NCBI RefSeq assembly: GCF_019458025.1
Contig: NZ_JAHZUY010000019.1
Span: forward strand, 1-51,682
Direction: 5' to 3'
Source of the DNA: Caldovatus aquaticus
Lineage (GTDB): Bacteria; Pseudomonadota; Alphaproteobacteria; Acetobacterales; Acetobacteraceae
Length of the DNA: 51,682 nucleotides
Shown here: positions 8,245 through 18,044 of the stretch, piece after piece
Position numbering within the stretch: the stretch's first letter is position 1
How the letters are laid out: every line of letters begins with the position of its first letter
Notes under the pieces: generated by a model
Seen by the model: the letters and a program-made list of their open reading frames with translations, nothing else
Told to the model about the DNA's origin: nothing
Database searches by the model: none
Made by a program: the position numbers and the translations under genes

Positions 8245-9234
8245 ATGCGGGCCCCCGAGTTCTGGGGCGGGGACGGCAAGGGAATCCTGCCGACGCTGCT
8301 CTCGCCGCTGGCCAGCCTGTATGCGGCCGCGACCGCGCGCCGCGTCGCCCGTCGCGGCTGGCGCGCGCCGGTGCCGGTGATCTGCTGCGGGAACGCCACC
8401 GCCGGCGGCTCGGGCAAGACGACGGTCGCGCTCGACCTCGGCCGGCGGCTGGCGAACCGGGGCGTGGCGGTGCACTTCCTGCTGCGCGGCTATGGCGGGC
8501 GTCTCAAGGGGCCGGTGCGCGTGGACCCGGCGCAGCACGACAGCCGCGCAGTCGGCGACGAGGCGCTGCTCCTCGCCGCCGAGCGCCCGACCTGGGTGGC
8601 CGCGGACCGCGGCGCCGGCGCGCAGGCGGCGGTCGCGGCCGGCGCGCAGGCGATCGTGATGGACGACGGGCTGCAGAACCCGACGCTGGAGAAGGACCTC
8701 TCGCTGCTCGTCGTGGACGGCAGCTTCGGTTTCGGCAACGGCCGCGTCATCCCCGCCGGGCCGCTGCGCGAGCCGGTGGCGGCGGCGGCGGCGCGCTGCC
8801 GGGCAGCGATCCTGATCGGGGCGGACGAGAGCGGCGCGCTCGCCCAACTGCCGCCCACCCTTCCGGTTCTGCGGGCGCGCCTCCGGCCGGGGCCGGAGGC
8901 CGAGGCGCTCGCCGGCCAGCCGGTCTTCGCCTTCTGCGGCATCGCCAATCCGCGCCGCTTCTTCGCCACGCTCCAGGAGGCGGGGGCGGTGCTCGCCGGC
9001 CGGCTCGCCTTCGCCGACCATTATCCCTACGACGCCGGCGACATGCGCGACCTGCTCGCCGAGGCGGAGGCGCTGCGGGCGATCCCGGTCACCACGCGCA
9101 AGGACTTCGTCCGCATCCCCCCGGCCTTCCGCGCGCGCGTGACGGTGCTGACGGTGCGCCTCGAATGGGAGGAGCCGGCGCAGATCGAGCAATTGCTCGA
9201 GCCGCACGCCGCGCGGGTGCCCGTGCCGGCGTGA
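8245..9234 (+). CDS. lpxK: Tetraacyldisaccharide 4'-kinase
   Basis: Phosphorylates the 4' position of the tetraacyldisaccharide 1-phosphate in the Raetz pathway of lipid A synthesis. The 329-residue protein has the Walker A loop AGGSGKTT (53-60) followed by the family motif MDDGLQNPTLEKDL and the VIPAGPLREP segment. A membrane-proximal hydrophobic stretch (residues 15-30) fits its peripheral membrane location. ATG 8245 is 8 bp after the waaA stop and gives the usual N-terminus (PEFW, then LSPLASLY). A short GC hairpin follows the stop. Confidence 0.95.
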   Translation: MRAPEFWGGDGKGILPTLLSPLASLYAAATARRVARRGWRAPVPVICCGNATAGGSGKTTVALDLGRRLANRGVAVHFLLRGYGGRLKGPVRVDPAQHDSRAVGDEALLLAAERPTWVAADRGAGAQAAVAAGAQAIVMDDGLQNPTLEKDLSLLVVDGSFGFGNGRVIPAGPLREPVAAAAARCRAAILIGADESGALAQLPPTLPVLRARLRPGPEAEALAGQPVFAFCGIANPRRFFATLQEAGAVLAGRLAFADHYPYDAGDMRDLLAEAEALRAIPVTTRKDFVRIPPAFRARVTVLTVRLEWEEPAQIEQLLEPHAARVPVPA

Positions 9235-9243
9235 GCCTTTGGC

Positions 9244-9258
9244 CCCCGCCGTGCGGGG
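9244..9258 (+). terminator. Possible hairpin terminator after lpxK
   Basis: CCCCGC (9244-9249) and GCGGGG (9253-9258) form a 6-bp GC hairpin with a 3-nt loop starting 10 nt after the lpxK stop. No T-run follows, so termination is only a possibility. Confidence 0.3.
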
Positions 9259-9343
9259 CGTCCGGCCGGCCCGTCTTTCGGGCCCGCCGCCCGCCCGTCC
9301 CGGACGCCGAGGTGCGCGGGCCGCAATCCGAAGGGTGATCGCC

Positions 9344-9856
9344 ATGCGCCGCCGACTCGTTCTCAGCCTCGCTGCCGCGCTGCCGACGTGGGGGCGCGCG
9401 CCGCGCGCCCAGACCGCGCCGCCGATCGAGGTCTCCGCCGCCTGGAGCCGCGCCGCGCCGCAGGGGGGGACGGGCGCCGGCTTCCTGGTGCTGCGCAACC
9501 GCGGCGCAACCCCGGACCGCATCGTCGCCGCGAGTTCCCCCCTCGCCCGTGCGGTCGAGCTGCACACGCACATCCGCGAGGGCGACGTGCTGCGCATGCG
9601 CCCGGTGCCGGCGATCGAGCTGCCGCCCGGCGCGGAGGTCCGGCTGGCCCCGGGCGGCCTGCACCTCATGCTGATCGGCCTGCAGCGCCCGCTGCGCGAG
9701 GGGGACCGCGTGCCCGTCACCCTGACGCTCGAACGCGGCGGCACCCTGACCGTGGAGCTGGAGGTCCTGGCGGCGGGCGCGCGCGGCCCGGCGGCGTCCG
9801 CGCCGGGGGGCGGGCATGGGGCGCCCGGCGGGCATGGCGGCGTACGTCCGCATTGA
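9344..9856 (+). CDS. PCu(A)C-type periplasmic copper chaperone
   Basis: 170-residue exported protein of the PCu(A)C / DUF461 family, which carries Cu(I) in the periplasm to cytochrome oxidase or other targets. It has a signal sequence with a cleavage-like site near RAQ (residue 23). The copper motif is exact in spacing: H74, ten residues, M85, 21 residues, H107-x-M109. The residue two after H74, often Met, is His here (H74-T-H76). The C-terminus is a glycine/histidine tail with H158, H164 and H170, a possible extra metal site. No Sco or Cox assembly gene is adjacent. ATG 9344 is chosen because it begins the signal peptide. Confidence 0.9.
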   Translation: MRRRLVLSLAAALPTWGRAPRAQTAPPIEVSAAWSRAAPQGGTGAGFLVLRNRGATPDRIVAASSPLARAVELHTHIREGDVLRMRPVPAIELPPGAEVRLAPGGLHLMLIGLQRPLREGDRVPVTLTLERGGTLTVELEVLAAGARGPAASAPGGGHGAPGGHGGVRPH

Positions 9857-9910
9857 CGGCGCGAGGCGCTGCCGCGAGCCTGACGCCGCATCCGGAGGGA
9901 CGAGGAGGCC

Positions 9911-10129
9911 ATGGCCCGTTCCTGCCTGCCGCTGTTCGCGGCGGCGCTCGCGCTGCTCGTCTTCGCCGCGCCGGGAGCCGCCGCTGTCCGGCCCGGCGCC
10001 GCGGCGGCGGTGCGTCCCCCGACCCTGGCGCAGCAGCCGCAGCCCGATCCGCCGCGCGGTCCTGTCCCGCCCTCGCCCGCGCCGCGGCCGTCGCGCTGCC
10101 GCCCGGCGCCGGCGCCGCCGACCAGTTGA
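9911..10129 (+). CDS. Short hypothetical exported peptide
   Basis: A 72-codon frame with a clean secretion signal (MARSCLPLF, then an alanine/leucine core, then AAPGAAA) followed by proline-rich sequence with no recognisable domain. A strong purine tract (GGAGGGACGAGGAGG) precedes the ATG, supporting translation. The frame closes at TGA 10127-10129, where the frame of the decayed protease downstream becomes open. It may be a remnant of a larger exported protein. I do not recognise it, and expression is uncertain. Confidence 0.35.
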   Translation: MARSCLPLFAAALALLVFAAPGAAAVRPGAAAAVRPPTLAQQPQPDPPRGPVPPSPAPRPSRCRPAPAPPTS

Positions 10130-10841
10130 GGGCGGCCGGCCGGCGGCGCGGCGGGGACGGGCGGCAGTCGCCGCGCGCGCCATCCGCCGGCGCCCCGCGC
10201 CGCGCGTGGCGGCGCCTCAGGCCGTGGCTCGCGCCCGTCGCGCCGTGCGTCGCCATCGCCGCGGGCGGCCGGGCGACGGCGCAGGATCCGCGCGGCGCGT
10301 CGCCGGGCGTGCCGCGTCCGGGCATCGGCGCCGAGGACCCGCGCCGGCCGGTCGCCGACCGGAGCGCCGCGCCCTGGCGCGCCCTCGGGCGGGTGCAGAC
10401 GGAGCTCGGGGCGCGCTGCACGGGGGCGCTGGTCGGCCCGCGCCTGGTGCTCACCGCCGCCCGCTGCCTGCGGGGACGGGGCGGGGCTGGGATGGTGCGG
10501 CCGGAGTCGGTGCACTTCCTGCTCGGCTATCACCTCGGCGGGTGGACCGCGCACGCCCGCGTGGCCGCCTTCGCCACCGGCGCCGGCTTCACGCCGCATC
10601 CGGTGCGGCCGGGCACGCGCTGGCGCTGCTGCGCGGGCCGCTGCCGCCGCACACGCCGCTCCTGCTGGCCGGATATCAGCAGGACCGGCCGGAGGTGCTG
10701 CTCGCCGGCGCGGGCTGCCGGGTCCTCGGCGTCGAGCGCCGCGCGGCGGGGGAAAGCCTGCTGGTGCACGACTGCGCCGGCGCGCGCGGCCGCGCCGTCC
10801 CGGCCGGCACGATCGGACCGGTGCCGGACGGGCCGCGCTGA
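10126..10841 (+). pseudogene. Decayed trypsin-like serine protease
   Basis: Two frames together encode an S1/V8-like protease body. The first runs from a signal-like segment (RPWLAPVAPC...ATAQ) through ARCTGALVGPRLVLTAARC and SVHFLLGYHLGGW. The second carries HALALLRGPLPP, LAGYQQDRPEVLL and LVHDCAGARG. The switch lies near 10605-10625, so the gene is frameshifted. All three catalytic positions are gone: TAAHC has become TAARC, the Asp-Trp-Ala-Leu-Leu site is hit by the shift, and the GDSG serine motif is missing before an early TGA. No ATG or GTG start is visible in the first frame, only TTG 10126. I read it as a pseudogene; a catalytically dead secreted protein is the alternative. Confidence 0.7.
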
Positions 10842-10863
10842 CGGGGGAGAGGGCGGGGCGCGG

Positions 10864-11025
10864 CTACCGGCTCGGATAGGTGCGCGGATAGGTGACCTGC
10901 TCGGGCGGCCCCGGCGGGCGCACCGGGCCGACGCGGCCGCAGGCGGCGAGCAGCGTCGCGGCCGTGGCCAGCAGCATCGCCGCCGCGAGCGCCGCCGCCC
11001 GGCGCCGGCGCGTCGTCGGCATCAT
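10864..11025 (-). CDS. lptM: Small LptM-like lipoprotein downstream of argH
   Basis: 53-residue lipoprotein: arginine-rich n-region, alanine/leucine core, lipobox LLAAC with C29 as the lipidated residue, then G-R-x-G-P and a proline-rich tail. Proteins of this shape beside argH are the LptM (YifL) family; in E. coli LptM helps mature the LptD-LptE outer-membrane LPS translocon. The start overlaps the argH stop (ATGA), and a second ATG follows immediately. The usual third gene, lysA, is not present. The name rests on size, lipobox and position. Confidence 0.75.
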   Translation of the reverse strand: MMPTTRRRRAAALAAAMLLATAATLLAACGRVGPVRPPGPPEQVTYPRTYPSR

Positions 11026-12443
11026 GCCAGCCGCTCCTTCCACTCCGCCGCCATGCGGGCGACGTTCGCCGGCGCCGTGCCGCCGTAGGAGGTGCGCGAA
11101 GCGACCGAGGCCGCGACCGTCAGCACCGAGAACACCTCGGCGGTGATGCGCGGCTCCACGCTCTGCATCTCGGCGAGCGTGAGGCCCGCGAGGTCGCAGC
11201 CCTTGGCCTCCGCCATCGCCACCAGGCGCCCGGTGACGTGGTGCGCGTCGCGGAACGGCATGCGGAGCACGCGCACCAGCCAGTCGGCGAGGTCGGTCGC
11301 GGTCGAGAACCCGGCGCCGGCCGCCTCGGCGAGCCGCGCCACGTCCGGGCGCATGTCGCGCACCATGCCCTCGACGGCGGCGAGGCAGAGGGCGAGGGTC
11401 TCGGCGGCGTCGAAGACGCCCTCCTTGTCCTCCTGCAGGTCCTTGAAATAGGCGAGGGGGAGGCCCTTCAGCACGGTGAGCAGCCCGACCAGGGCGCCGG
11501 TGACGCGCCCGGTCTTGGCGCGCACCAGCTCCGCCGCGTCCGGGTTGCGCTTCTGCGGCATGATCGAGGAGCCGGTGGTGAAGGCGTCGGAGAGCCGGAC
11601 GAAGCCGAAATAGGGGTTGGTCCAGAGCACCAGCTCCTCGGCGAAGCGCGAGAGGTGGGTGGCGCACATGGCGCAGGCGAACAGGAACTCGGCGGCGAAG
11701 TCGCGCGCGGCGACGGCGTCGAGGCTGTTGCGCATCGGCCCGCCGGCGAAGCCGAGGGCGGCCGCCGTCATGTGGCGGTCTATGGGGAAGCTGGTGCCGG
11801 CCAGCGCCGCGGCGCCGAGCGGGCACTCGTCGAGCCGCGCGCGGCAGTCGCGGAAGCGGCCGCGGTCGCGCGCGAGCATCTCGACATAGGCGAGCAGGTG
11901 GTGGCCGAGCGTGACCGGCTGGGCGGGCTGGAGGTGGGTGAAGCCCGGCATCACCGTCGCCGCGTGCTCCTCGGCGCGGGCGACGAGGGCGCGCATCACC
12001 GCCTCGATCTGGTCGGCGAGGCCGTCAATGGCGTCGCGCACCCAGAGGCGGAGGTCGAGGGCGACCTGGTCGTTGCGGCTGCGCGCGGTGTGCAGGCGCT
12101 TGCCGGCCTCGCCGATCGCCTCGGTGAGGCGCGCCTCGATGTTCATGTGGATGTCCTCGAGGCCCTCGTCCCAGGGGAACGTGCCGGCCTCGATGCGGCG
12201 CGCGATGTCCTCGAGGCCGCGGCGGATCGCCTCCTCCTCCTCGGCGGAGAGCAGGCCCACATGGCGCAGCATGGCGGCGTGGGCGAGGCTGCCGCGGATG
12301 TCCTGGCGCCACAGCTTGCGGTCGAAGCCGATCGAGGCGTTGATCGCGCGCATGATGGCCGAGGGGCCGGCGGCGAAGCGGCCGCCCCATTGCGGGTTGG
12401 CGAGGCTCTCGCCGCGTCCTTGGGTCGCGTCCGGACTGGTCAC
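11022..12443 (-). CDS. argH: Argininosuccinate lyase
   Basis: Cleaves argininosuccinate to arginine and fumarate, the last step of arginine synthesis. The 473-residue cytosolic protein has the fumarase/aspartase superfamily signature [12 protein letters not shown] with the flexible serine loop, plus [12 protein letters not shown] and the [14 protein letters not shown] segment. The start appears to be GTG at 12443, before the family N-terminus ([12 protein letters not shown]). It diverges from the thioredoxin-like gene with only 17 bp between start codons, so its promoter must overlap coding sequence on the other side or the true start is slightly internal. Confidence 0.96.
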   Translation of the reverse strand: MTSPDATQGRGESLANPQWGGRFAAGPSAIMRAINASIGFDRKLWRQDIRGSLAHAAMLRHVGLLSAEEEEAIRRGLEDIARRIEAGTFPWDEGLEDIHMNIEARLTEAIGEAGKRLHTARSRNDQVALDLRLWVRDAIDGLADQIEAVMRALVARAEEHAATVMPGFTHLQPAQPVTLGHHLLAYVEMLARDRGRFRDCRARLDECPLGAAALAGTSFPIDRHMTAAALGFAGGPMRNSLDAVAARDFAAEFLFACAMCATHLSRFAEELVLWTNPYFGFVRLSDAFTTGSSIMPQKRNPDAAELVRAKTGRVTGALVGLLTVLKGLPLAYFKDLQEDKEGVFDAAETLALCLAAVEGMVRDMRPDVARLAEAAGAGFSTATDLADWLVRVLRMPFRDAHHVTGRLVAMAEAKGCDLAGLTLAEMQSVEPRITAEVFSVLTVAASVASRTSYGGTAPANVARMAAEWKERLA

Positions 12444-12446
12444 GTG

Positions 12447-12452
12447 AGGAGG
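12447..12452 (+). promoter_or_regulatory. Ribosome binding site that selects the tlpA-like start
   Basis: AGGAGG lies 8 nt before GTG 12461 and overlaps the upstream in-frame GTG at 12452, so translation most likely begins at 12461. Confidence 0.6.
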
Positions 12453-12460
12453 TGCTTCCC

Positions 12461-13054
12461 GTGCTGCTGCGTCGTCCGACCCGCCGAGGGGTGATCTCGG
12501 CCCTGGCCCTGGCGGGCGGCGCCGGGACCCTAGCGGTCGCGCTGCCGGCGCGGCAAGGCCGGGCCGCCGCCCCGCAGGGCCTCGAGCGGCTGCGCGTGAC
12601 CGACCCGCCGCGGCCCCTGCCCGCGGACTTCGCCTTCACCGACGCGGACGGCGCGCCGCAGACCCTGGCCCGCTTCGCCGGCCAGGGGGTGCTGCTGAAC
12701 TTCTGGGCGACCTGGTGCGCGCCCTGCGTCGCCGAGATGCCCGCGCTCGACCGGCTGGCGGAGGCGCTGGCCGGGGACGGGATCGTGGTCCTGGCGCTGT
12801 CCTCGGACCGCGGCGGGCGGGAGCAGGTCGAGGCGTTCTATCGTCGCCTCGGCATCCGCAGGCTCGGCGTCTGGCTCGATCCGCGCGGCGCGGCGGCGCG
12901 CAAGGCGGGGGTGCGCGGCCTGCCGACCAGCATCCTGCTGGACCGCGAGGGCCGGGAGCGCGCGCGGCTGGAGGGCGCGGCCGAGTGGGACAGCCCGGAG
13001 TTCGTCGCCATCATCCGCGAGCTGGCCGGTCGCGCCGCGGGCGGGGCGGGCTGA
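12461..13054 (+). CDS. TlpA-family thioredoxin-like disulfide reductase
   Basis: 197-residue exported thioredoxin-fold protein. An N-terminal RRPTRRG followed by an alanine-rich hydrophobic stretch is a signal sequence or anchor. The redox site is WCAPC (C86 and C89) in [11 protein letters not shown], and the cis-proline region is GLPTSILLD. TlpA/ResA-type proteins reduce periplasmic disulfides, for example apocytochrome c or copper-site cysteines in oxidase assembly. There is no cytochrome c maturation gene nearby. A GTG start is used, set by the strong AGGAGG site. Confidence 0.88.
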   Translation: MLLRRPTRRGVISALALAGGAGTLAVALPARQGRAAAPQGLERLRVTDPPRPLPADFAFTDADGAPQTLARFAGQGVLLNFWATWCAPCVAEMPALDRLAEALAGDGIVVLALSSDRGGREQVEAFYRRLGIRRLGVWLDPRGAAARKAGVRGLPTSILLDREGRERARLEGAAEWDSPEFVAIIRELAGRAAGGAG

Positions 13055-13205
13055 GCGGCGGGCCGGGCGGACGCAGCGGGAGCGCGGCGCTGTCCATTCG
13101 CCGGGCAGGGTGCCCAGGCGACGGGCAGATCCCGCAGGCGGGAGGCCGAACCGCGCGGAATTGCCCCCTTGCGCGTCCGGCGCGGCGTTTGCTCCGCTGG
13201 GCCGC

Positions 13206-14257
<1,052 letters not shown>

Positions 14258-14261
<4 letters not shown>

Positions 14262-15307
14262 GCGGCGCGGCGGCGGCGAGGGAGGCCGCGCGGCCCGCGG
14301 CGAACGGCGCGCCGCTGGTGCGGGTGCGCGACCTCACGGTGCGCTTCGTCTCGCGCGACGCGACCGTGTGCGCGGTGAACGGCGTGGACCTCGACCTCGC
14401 CGCGGGCGAGGTGCTGTGCATCCTCGGCGAGTCCGGCTCCGGCAAGTCGGTCAGCCTGCGCGCGCTGATGCGCCTGCTGCCGCGCACCGCCCGCGTCGGG
14501 GGCAGCGTCGAGGTCGCCGGCCAGGACGTGCTGGCGATGGACGAGCGCCGGCTCGCGGATTTCCGCGGCGGCGTGGTCTCGATGATCTTCCAGGAGCCGA
14601 TGACCGCGCTCGACCCGGTCTTCACCATCGGCCGGCAGATCGCCGAGACGGTGCGGCGCCACGAGGGGGTCTCGCGCGCCGCGGCCGAGGCGCGCGCGCT
14701 CGAGCTGCTGGAGCTGGTGCAGATCCCCTCGGCCAGGCGCCGGCTCTCCGCCTATCCGCACGAGCTCTCGGGCGGGCTGCGGCAGCGGGCGATGATCGCC
14801 GTCGCCCTCGCCTGCCGGCCGCGGCTGCTGCTCGCGGACGAGCCGACCACGGCGCTCGACGCCACGGTGCAGATCCAGATCCTGCTGCTGCTGCGCCGGC
14901 TGCAGGAGGAGCTCGGGATGGGGGTGATCTTCGTCACCCACGACCTCGGCGTGGCGGGCGAGATCGCCGACCGGGTGGCGGTGATGTACGCCGGGCGGGT
15001 GGTGGAGGAGGGGCCGGTCGGGGCGCTGCTGGCGGCGCCGCTGCACCCCTACGCCAGGGGCCTCCTGGGCGCGACGGTGCACGCCGGGCTGCGCGGTGCG
15101 CGCCTGACCACCATTCCCGGCGCGCCGCCCTCGCTCGAGCGGCTGCCGGAGGGCTGCGCCTTCGCGCCGCGCTGCGCCGAGGCCGAGCCGGCGTGCCTCG
15201 CCGCCGTGCCGGCGCCGCGCCGGCCGGCGCCGGGGCGGATGGCGCGCTGCGTCCGGGTCGGGGACGCCGCACCGGCGGCCGCGGCGGGCGCGCCGCGCGC
15301 GGTCTGA
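14258..15307 (+). CDS. Oligopeptide/dipeptide ABC transporter ATPase, OppD/DppD type
   Basis: 349-residue second ATPase of the importer. Walker A is GESGSGKS (57-64), with the Q-loop in IFQEPMTALDPVF, the signature ELSGGLRQR, and Walker B LLLADEPTTALDATVQ. The C-terminal cysteine motif (GCAFAPRC) may bind an iron-sulfur cluster, as proposed for this family. The start overlaps the stop of the OppF-type gene, so stoichiometric translation is likely. The order F then D is the reverse of the common D then F. The substrate is unknown. Confidence 0.93.
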
Positions 15308-15331
15308 CGCGCGCCGCACGCCGGGGCCGCT

Positions 15332-15390
15332 GCCTGTCGCGCCGATTCGCGTCCCGGCCGCTTCCGGCCGTCGGCGATCTGCTCTAGGGT
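15332..15390 (-). repeat. Half copy of the two-hairpin repeat
   Basis: About 59 bp matching one hairpin module of the repeat, including GATTCGCG, TCCCGGCCG and the terminal GATCTGCTCTAGG. It is most similar to the minus-oriented copy at 35348-35453. It sits between the ABC ATPase stop and the ThDP enzyme start, and its terminal CTAG coincides with the candidate -10 of the latter. Confidence 0.55.
15385..15390 (+). promoter_or_regulatory. Candidate -10 (TAGGGT) of the ThDP enzyme gene
   Basis: TAGGGT lies 17 bp downstream of TTCCGG (15362-15367), and the CTAG ends 29 nt before the ATG at 15417. Both boxes fall inside the half repeat. Sequence-only call. Confidence 0.3.
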
Positions 15391-15416
15391 CCGCGCGCAT
15401 TCGCGGGAGTGAACGC

Positions 15417-17216
15417 ATGCCGGAGACGAGGCGGGGAGGGGCGCACCACGCGCCGCGCCCAGGGGGCAAGCTCTTGGCCGACGCGCTGGTGGCGCAGGGC
15501 GTGACGCACGCCTTCTGCGTGCCGGGCGAGAGCTATCTCGACCTGCTCGACGGCCTCTACGCGGTGCGCAACCGCATCCAGCTCGTCACCTGCCGGTTCG
15601 AGGCGGGCGCGGTGCACATGGCCGAGGCCTACGGCAAGCTCACCGGCCGCCCCGGCGTCGCGATCGTCACGCGCGGCCCCGGCGCCTGCCACGCCAGCAT
15701 CGGCGTGCACGTCGCGTTCCAGGATTCGACGCCGCTGGTGCTGATCGTCGGCCAGATCCCCTTCGCCGAGACCGACCGCGAGTCCTTCCAGGAGGTGGAC
15801 TACCGGCGGATGTTCGCCCCGCTCGCCAAGTGGGTGACGCAGATCGACGACGCCCGGCGCATCCCGGAACTGATGGCGCACGCCTTCGACGTCGCGGTGA
15901 GCGGCCGCCCCGGACCGGTGGTGGTCGCGATCTCGGAGGAGATGCAGAAGGAGCTGGCGAGCGTGCCGGACATCGGCCCCGCGCCGGTGCTGCCGCCGCA
16001 CCCGGCGCCGGAGGCGATGCCGCGGCTGATGACGATGCTCGCCAAGGCGCAGCGGCCGCTCGCCATCCTCGGCGGCTCGCGCTGGACGGCGGAGGGGCGC
16101 GCCGCGATCCGCGAGTTCCTGGTCGCCAACGACCTTCCCGTCGCCGTCAGCTTCCGCCGCCAGGGGCTGTTCCCGGGGACGCATCCGAACTACGCGGGCG
16201 ACCTCGGCGTCGGCGCCGATCCCGGCCTGGTGGCGCGGGCGAAGGAGGCGGACCTGATCCTCGCCATCGGCACCCGCCTCGGCGAGCCGGTGAGCCAGGG
16301 CTACACGCTGCTCGACATGGCCGGCCACGGCACGCCGATCGTGCACGTCTATCCGGAGCAGGGCGAGATCGGGCGGGTGTACCGGCCGGCGCTCGGCATC
16401 GTCTCCGACCTCAACGCCTTCGCGCTGGCGGCGCGGGCGACGCCGCCGGTGAGCGACCCGCCCTGGTCGGCCTGGACGCGGGAGGCGCGCGCGGCGCGGC
16501 TCGCCCAGGCCAGGGCGCCGGAGTACGGCGGGCGGATGAACCTCGCCGTGGCGCTGCAGGAGCTGGAGAAGGTCCTGCCGCCCGACACGATCTTCACCAC
16601 CGACGCCGGCAATTTCGCGACCTGGCCGACGCGCTTCATGCACCTCTCCGAGGGCCAGGACTTCCTCGGTCCGACCAACGGCGCGATGGGCTACGGCGTG
16701 CCGGCGGCGATCGGGGCGAAGATCGTGCATCCCGACCGCACCGTGGTCTGCTTCGTCGGCGACGGCGGCTTCCTGATGACCGGGCAGGAGATCGCGACCG
16801 CCTTCCACCACGCGGTCGCGCCGATCATCCTGGTGTTCAACAACCAGATGTACGGCACCATCCGCATGCACCAGGAGCGCACCTACCCGGGCCGCGTCTC
16901 CGGCACGGCGCTGACCAACCCGGACTTCGCCAAGTTCATCGAGAGCTTCGGCGGCCACGGGGAGACGGTGGAGCGCACCGAGGACCTCGTGCCCGCCTTC
17001 CAGCGCGCGGCGGCGAGCGGCCGGCCGGCGGTCATCGAGGTGGTGATGGATCCGGAGCAGATCACCCACCGCGCCACCATCGCCGATCTGCGCGAACAGG
17101 CGCGGAAGGCGGCGGAGGGGGCGGCGGCGAAGCCGCAGCCGGCGGCGGCGCACGCCCCGGCTCCGCATGGCGGCGGCGGGCCGGCGCCGCGGCGCACGGG
17201 GCCGCGCATCCGCTGA
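15417..17216 (+). CDS. Thiamine diphosphate-dependent enzyme, acetolactate synthase large-subunit-like
   Basis: 599-residue member of the acetohydroxyacid synthase/benzoylformate decarboxylase superfamily. The catalytic glutamate is E62 in CRFEAGAVHMAEAYG. The central domain is Rossmann-like (residues ~205-335). The C-terminal ThDP motif begins at VGDGGFLMTG (near 447) and ends VFNN. The last ~40 residues are an alanine/proline/glycine tail. No regulatory subunit (ilvH) follows, and the gene stands alone, so it is probably not the biosynthetic AHAS; oxalyl-, sulfopyruvate- or other 2-oxo-acid decarboxylases have the same architecture. ATG 15417 is supported by the purines GGGAGTGA upstream. 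Confidence 0.85.
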   Translation: MPETRRGGAHHAPRPGGKLLADALVAQGVTHAFCVPGESYLDLLDGLYAVRNRIQLVTCRFEAGAVHMAEAYGKLTGRPGVAIVTRGPGACHASIGVHVAFQDSTPLVLIVGQIPFAETDRESFQEVDYRRMFAPLAKWVTQIDDARRIPELMAHAFDVAVSGRPGPVVVAISEEMQKELASVPDIGPAPVLPPHPAPEAMPRLMTMLAKAQRPLAILGGSRWTAEGRAAIREFLVANDLPVAVSFRRQGLFPGTHPNYAGDLGVGADPGLVARAKEADLILAIGTRLGEPVSQGYTLLDMAGHGTPIVHVYPEQGEIGRVYRPALGIVSDLNAFALAARATPPVSDPPWSAWTREARAARLAQARAPEYGGRMNLAVALQELEKVLPPDTIFTTDAGNFATWPTRFMHLSEGQDFLGPTNGAMGYGVPAAIGAKIVHPDRTVVCFVGDGGFLMTGQEIATAFHHAVAPIILVFNNQMYGTIRMHQERTYPGRVSGTALTNPDFAKFIESFGGHGETVERTEDLVPAFQRAAASGRPAVIEVVMDPEQITHRATIADLREQARKAAEGAAAKPQPAAAHAPAPHGGGGPAPRRTGPRIR

Positions 17217-17246
17217 CGCGCCGCCCCGGCGCGGGACGGCCGGCCG

Positions 17247-17830
17247 TCAGGGGAAGCCGTTGAAGACGGAGAACAAGACGCCGTCACCGGCGGTGAAAGC
17301 GGCGTCGGCAGCGTGCAGCATCGGGTTGTCCGATTGCAGCGTGGCGTGCCAGTCGAAGACGTAGAACGACTTGTCTCGCATCCGGATTCCGGTCGCGGTG
17401 TGTGCCGTCGTCGTCCCCTGCCGTCGTGGCTGTCGGCGCGCGCGACGAGGGCAAGGCTCGAGCCGGGCTTGGCGGTGCGCAGCGCCTTGTTGATCGCCGC
17501 TGCGGTCGCGGCAGCGATGCCGGTGCAGACCAGGCGGGCCTGTTCGTCGGTGGTGCCGAGGCTGAAGAGGGTGCCGGTCTCCTTCCGGACCTCGTTGAAG
17601 AACCGCCCGCCCTCGACGGGCCAGCCGCCTCGCGCCATCAGCGAGGCGCCGTAGCTCGCACCGAGGAGGGCGGCGGCGTTCCGGGCGATGAAGCCCAGGT
17701 TCCGCAGGCCTCCCGCCCAGCCGAAGCGGCCCGCGATGCGCCCGAGCGCGCTGCCGATCACCTCGCGGCAGCCTGGATCCGCCGCGACCGCGGCGACGAC
17801 CGCCGCCGCCGTTCCACGCCCCAGGGCCAT
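17247..17830 (-). pseudogene. Frameshifted unknown gene, possibly papain-fold
   Basis: From ATG 17830 an open frame encodes ~137 protein-like residues (glycine/alanine-rich helices, then TTDEQARLVCTG and SSLALVARADSHDG). It then degenerates, while another frame continues with protein-like sequence (HTATGIRMRDKSFYVFDWHA to VLFSVFNGFP) and stops at TGA 17247-17249. The switch is near GCAGGGGACG, about 17415-17425. The rejoined protein of ~192 residues has C102 before a helix, H142, and D158 in YVFDW: the Cys-His-Asp order of papain-like folds. That is a weak inference, and I do not recognise the family. The 3' half also has more A/T at third positions than its neighbours. A sequencing error is possible. 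Confidence 0.5.
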
Positions 17831-18044
17831 CCGCCGCCTCCCGGTCTTCGGGTCCCGTTGCCTGGCCGCCGGCCGGTCCGCACGCCGGTGCGGGCCCTTT
17901 CGCCCCCAGCTAGGTGGCGGCTGGGCCGGACGGCAATTCACTCGCGTTTCCGTGAGGGGAACCGGGCAGCCGCAGGTCGGGGACGGCGAACGTCGCGTGC
18001 GCCGCAGGCGCGCCGGAGAGGGACCGCGACTGCCGCGGCGCCGG

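Noticed and set aside
17831-18044. Extra coding sequence upstream of the frameshifted gene
   Set aside because: The in-frame extension is Arg/Pro-rich and lacks a ribosome site; no conserved motif is visible.
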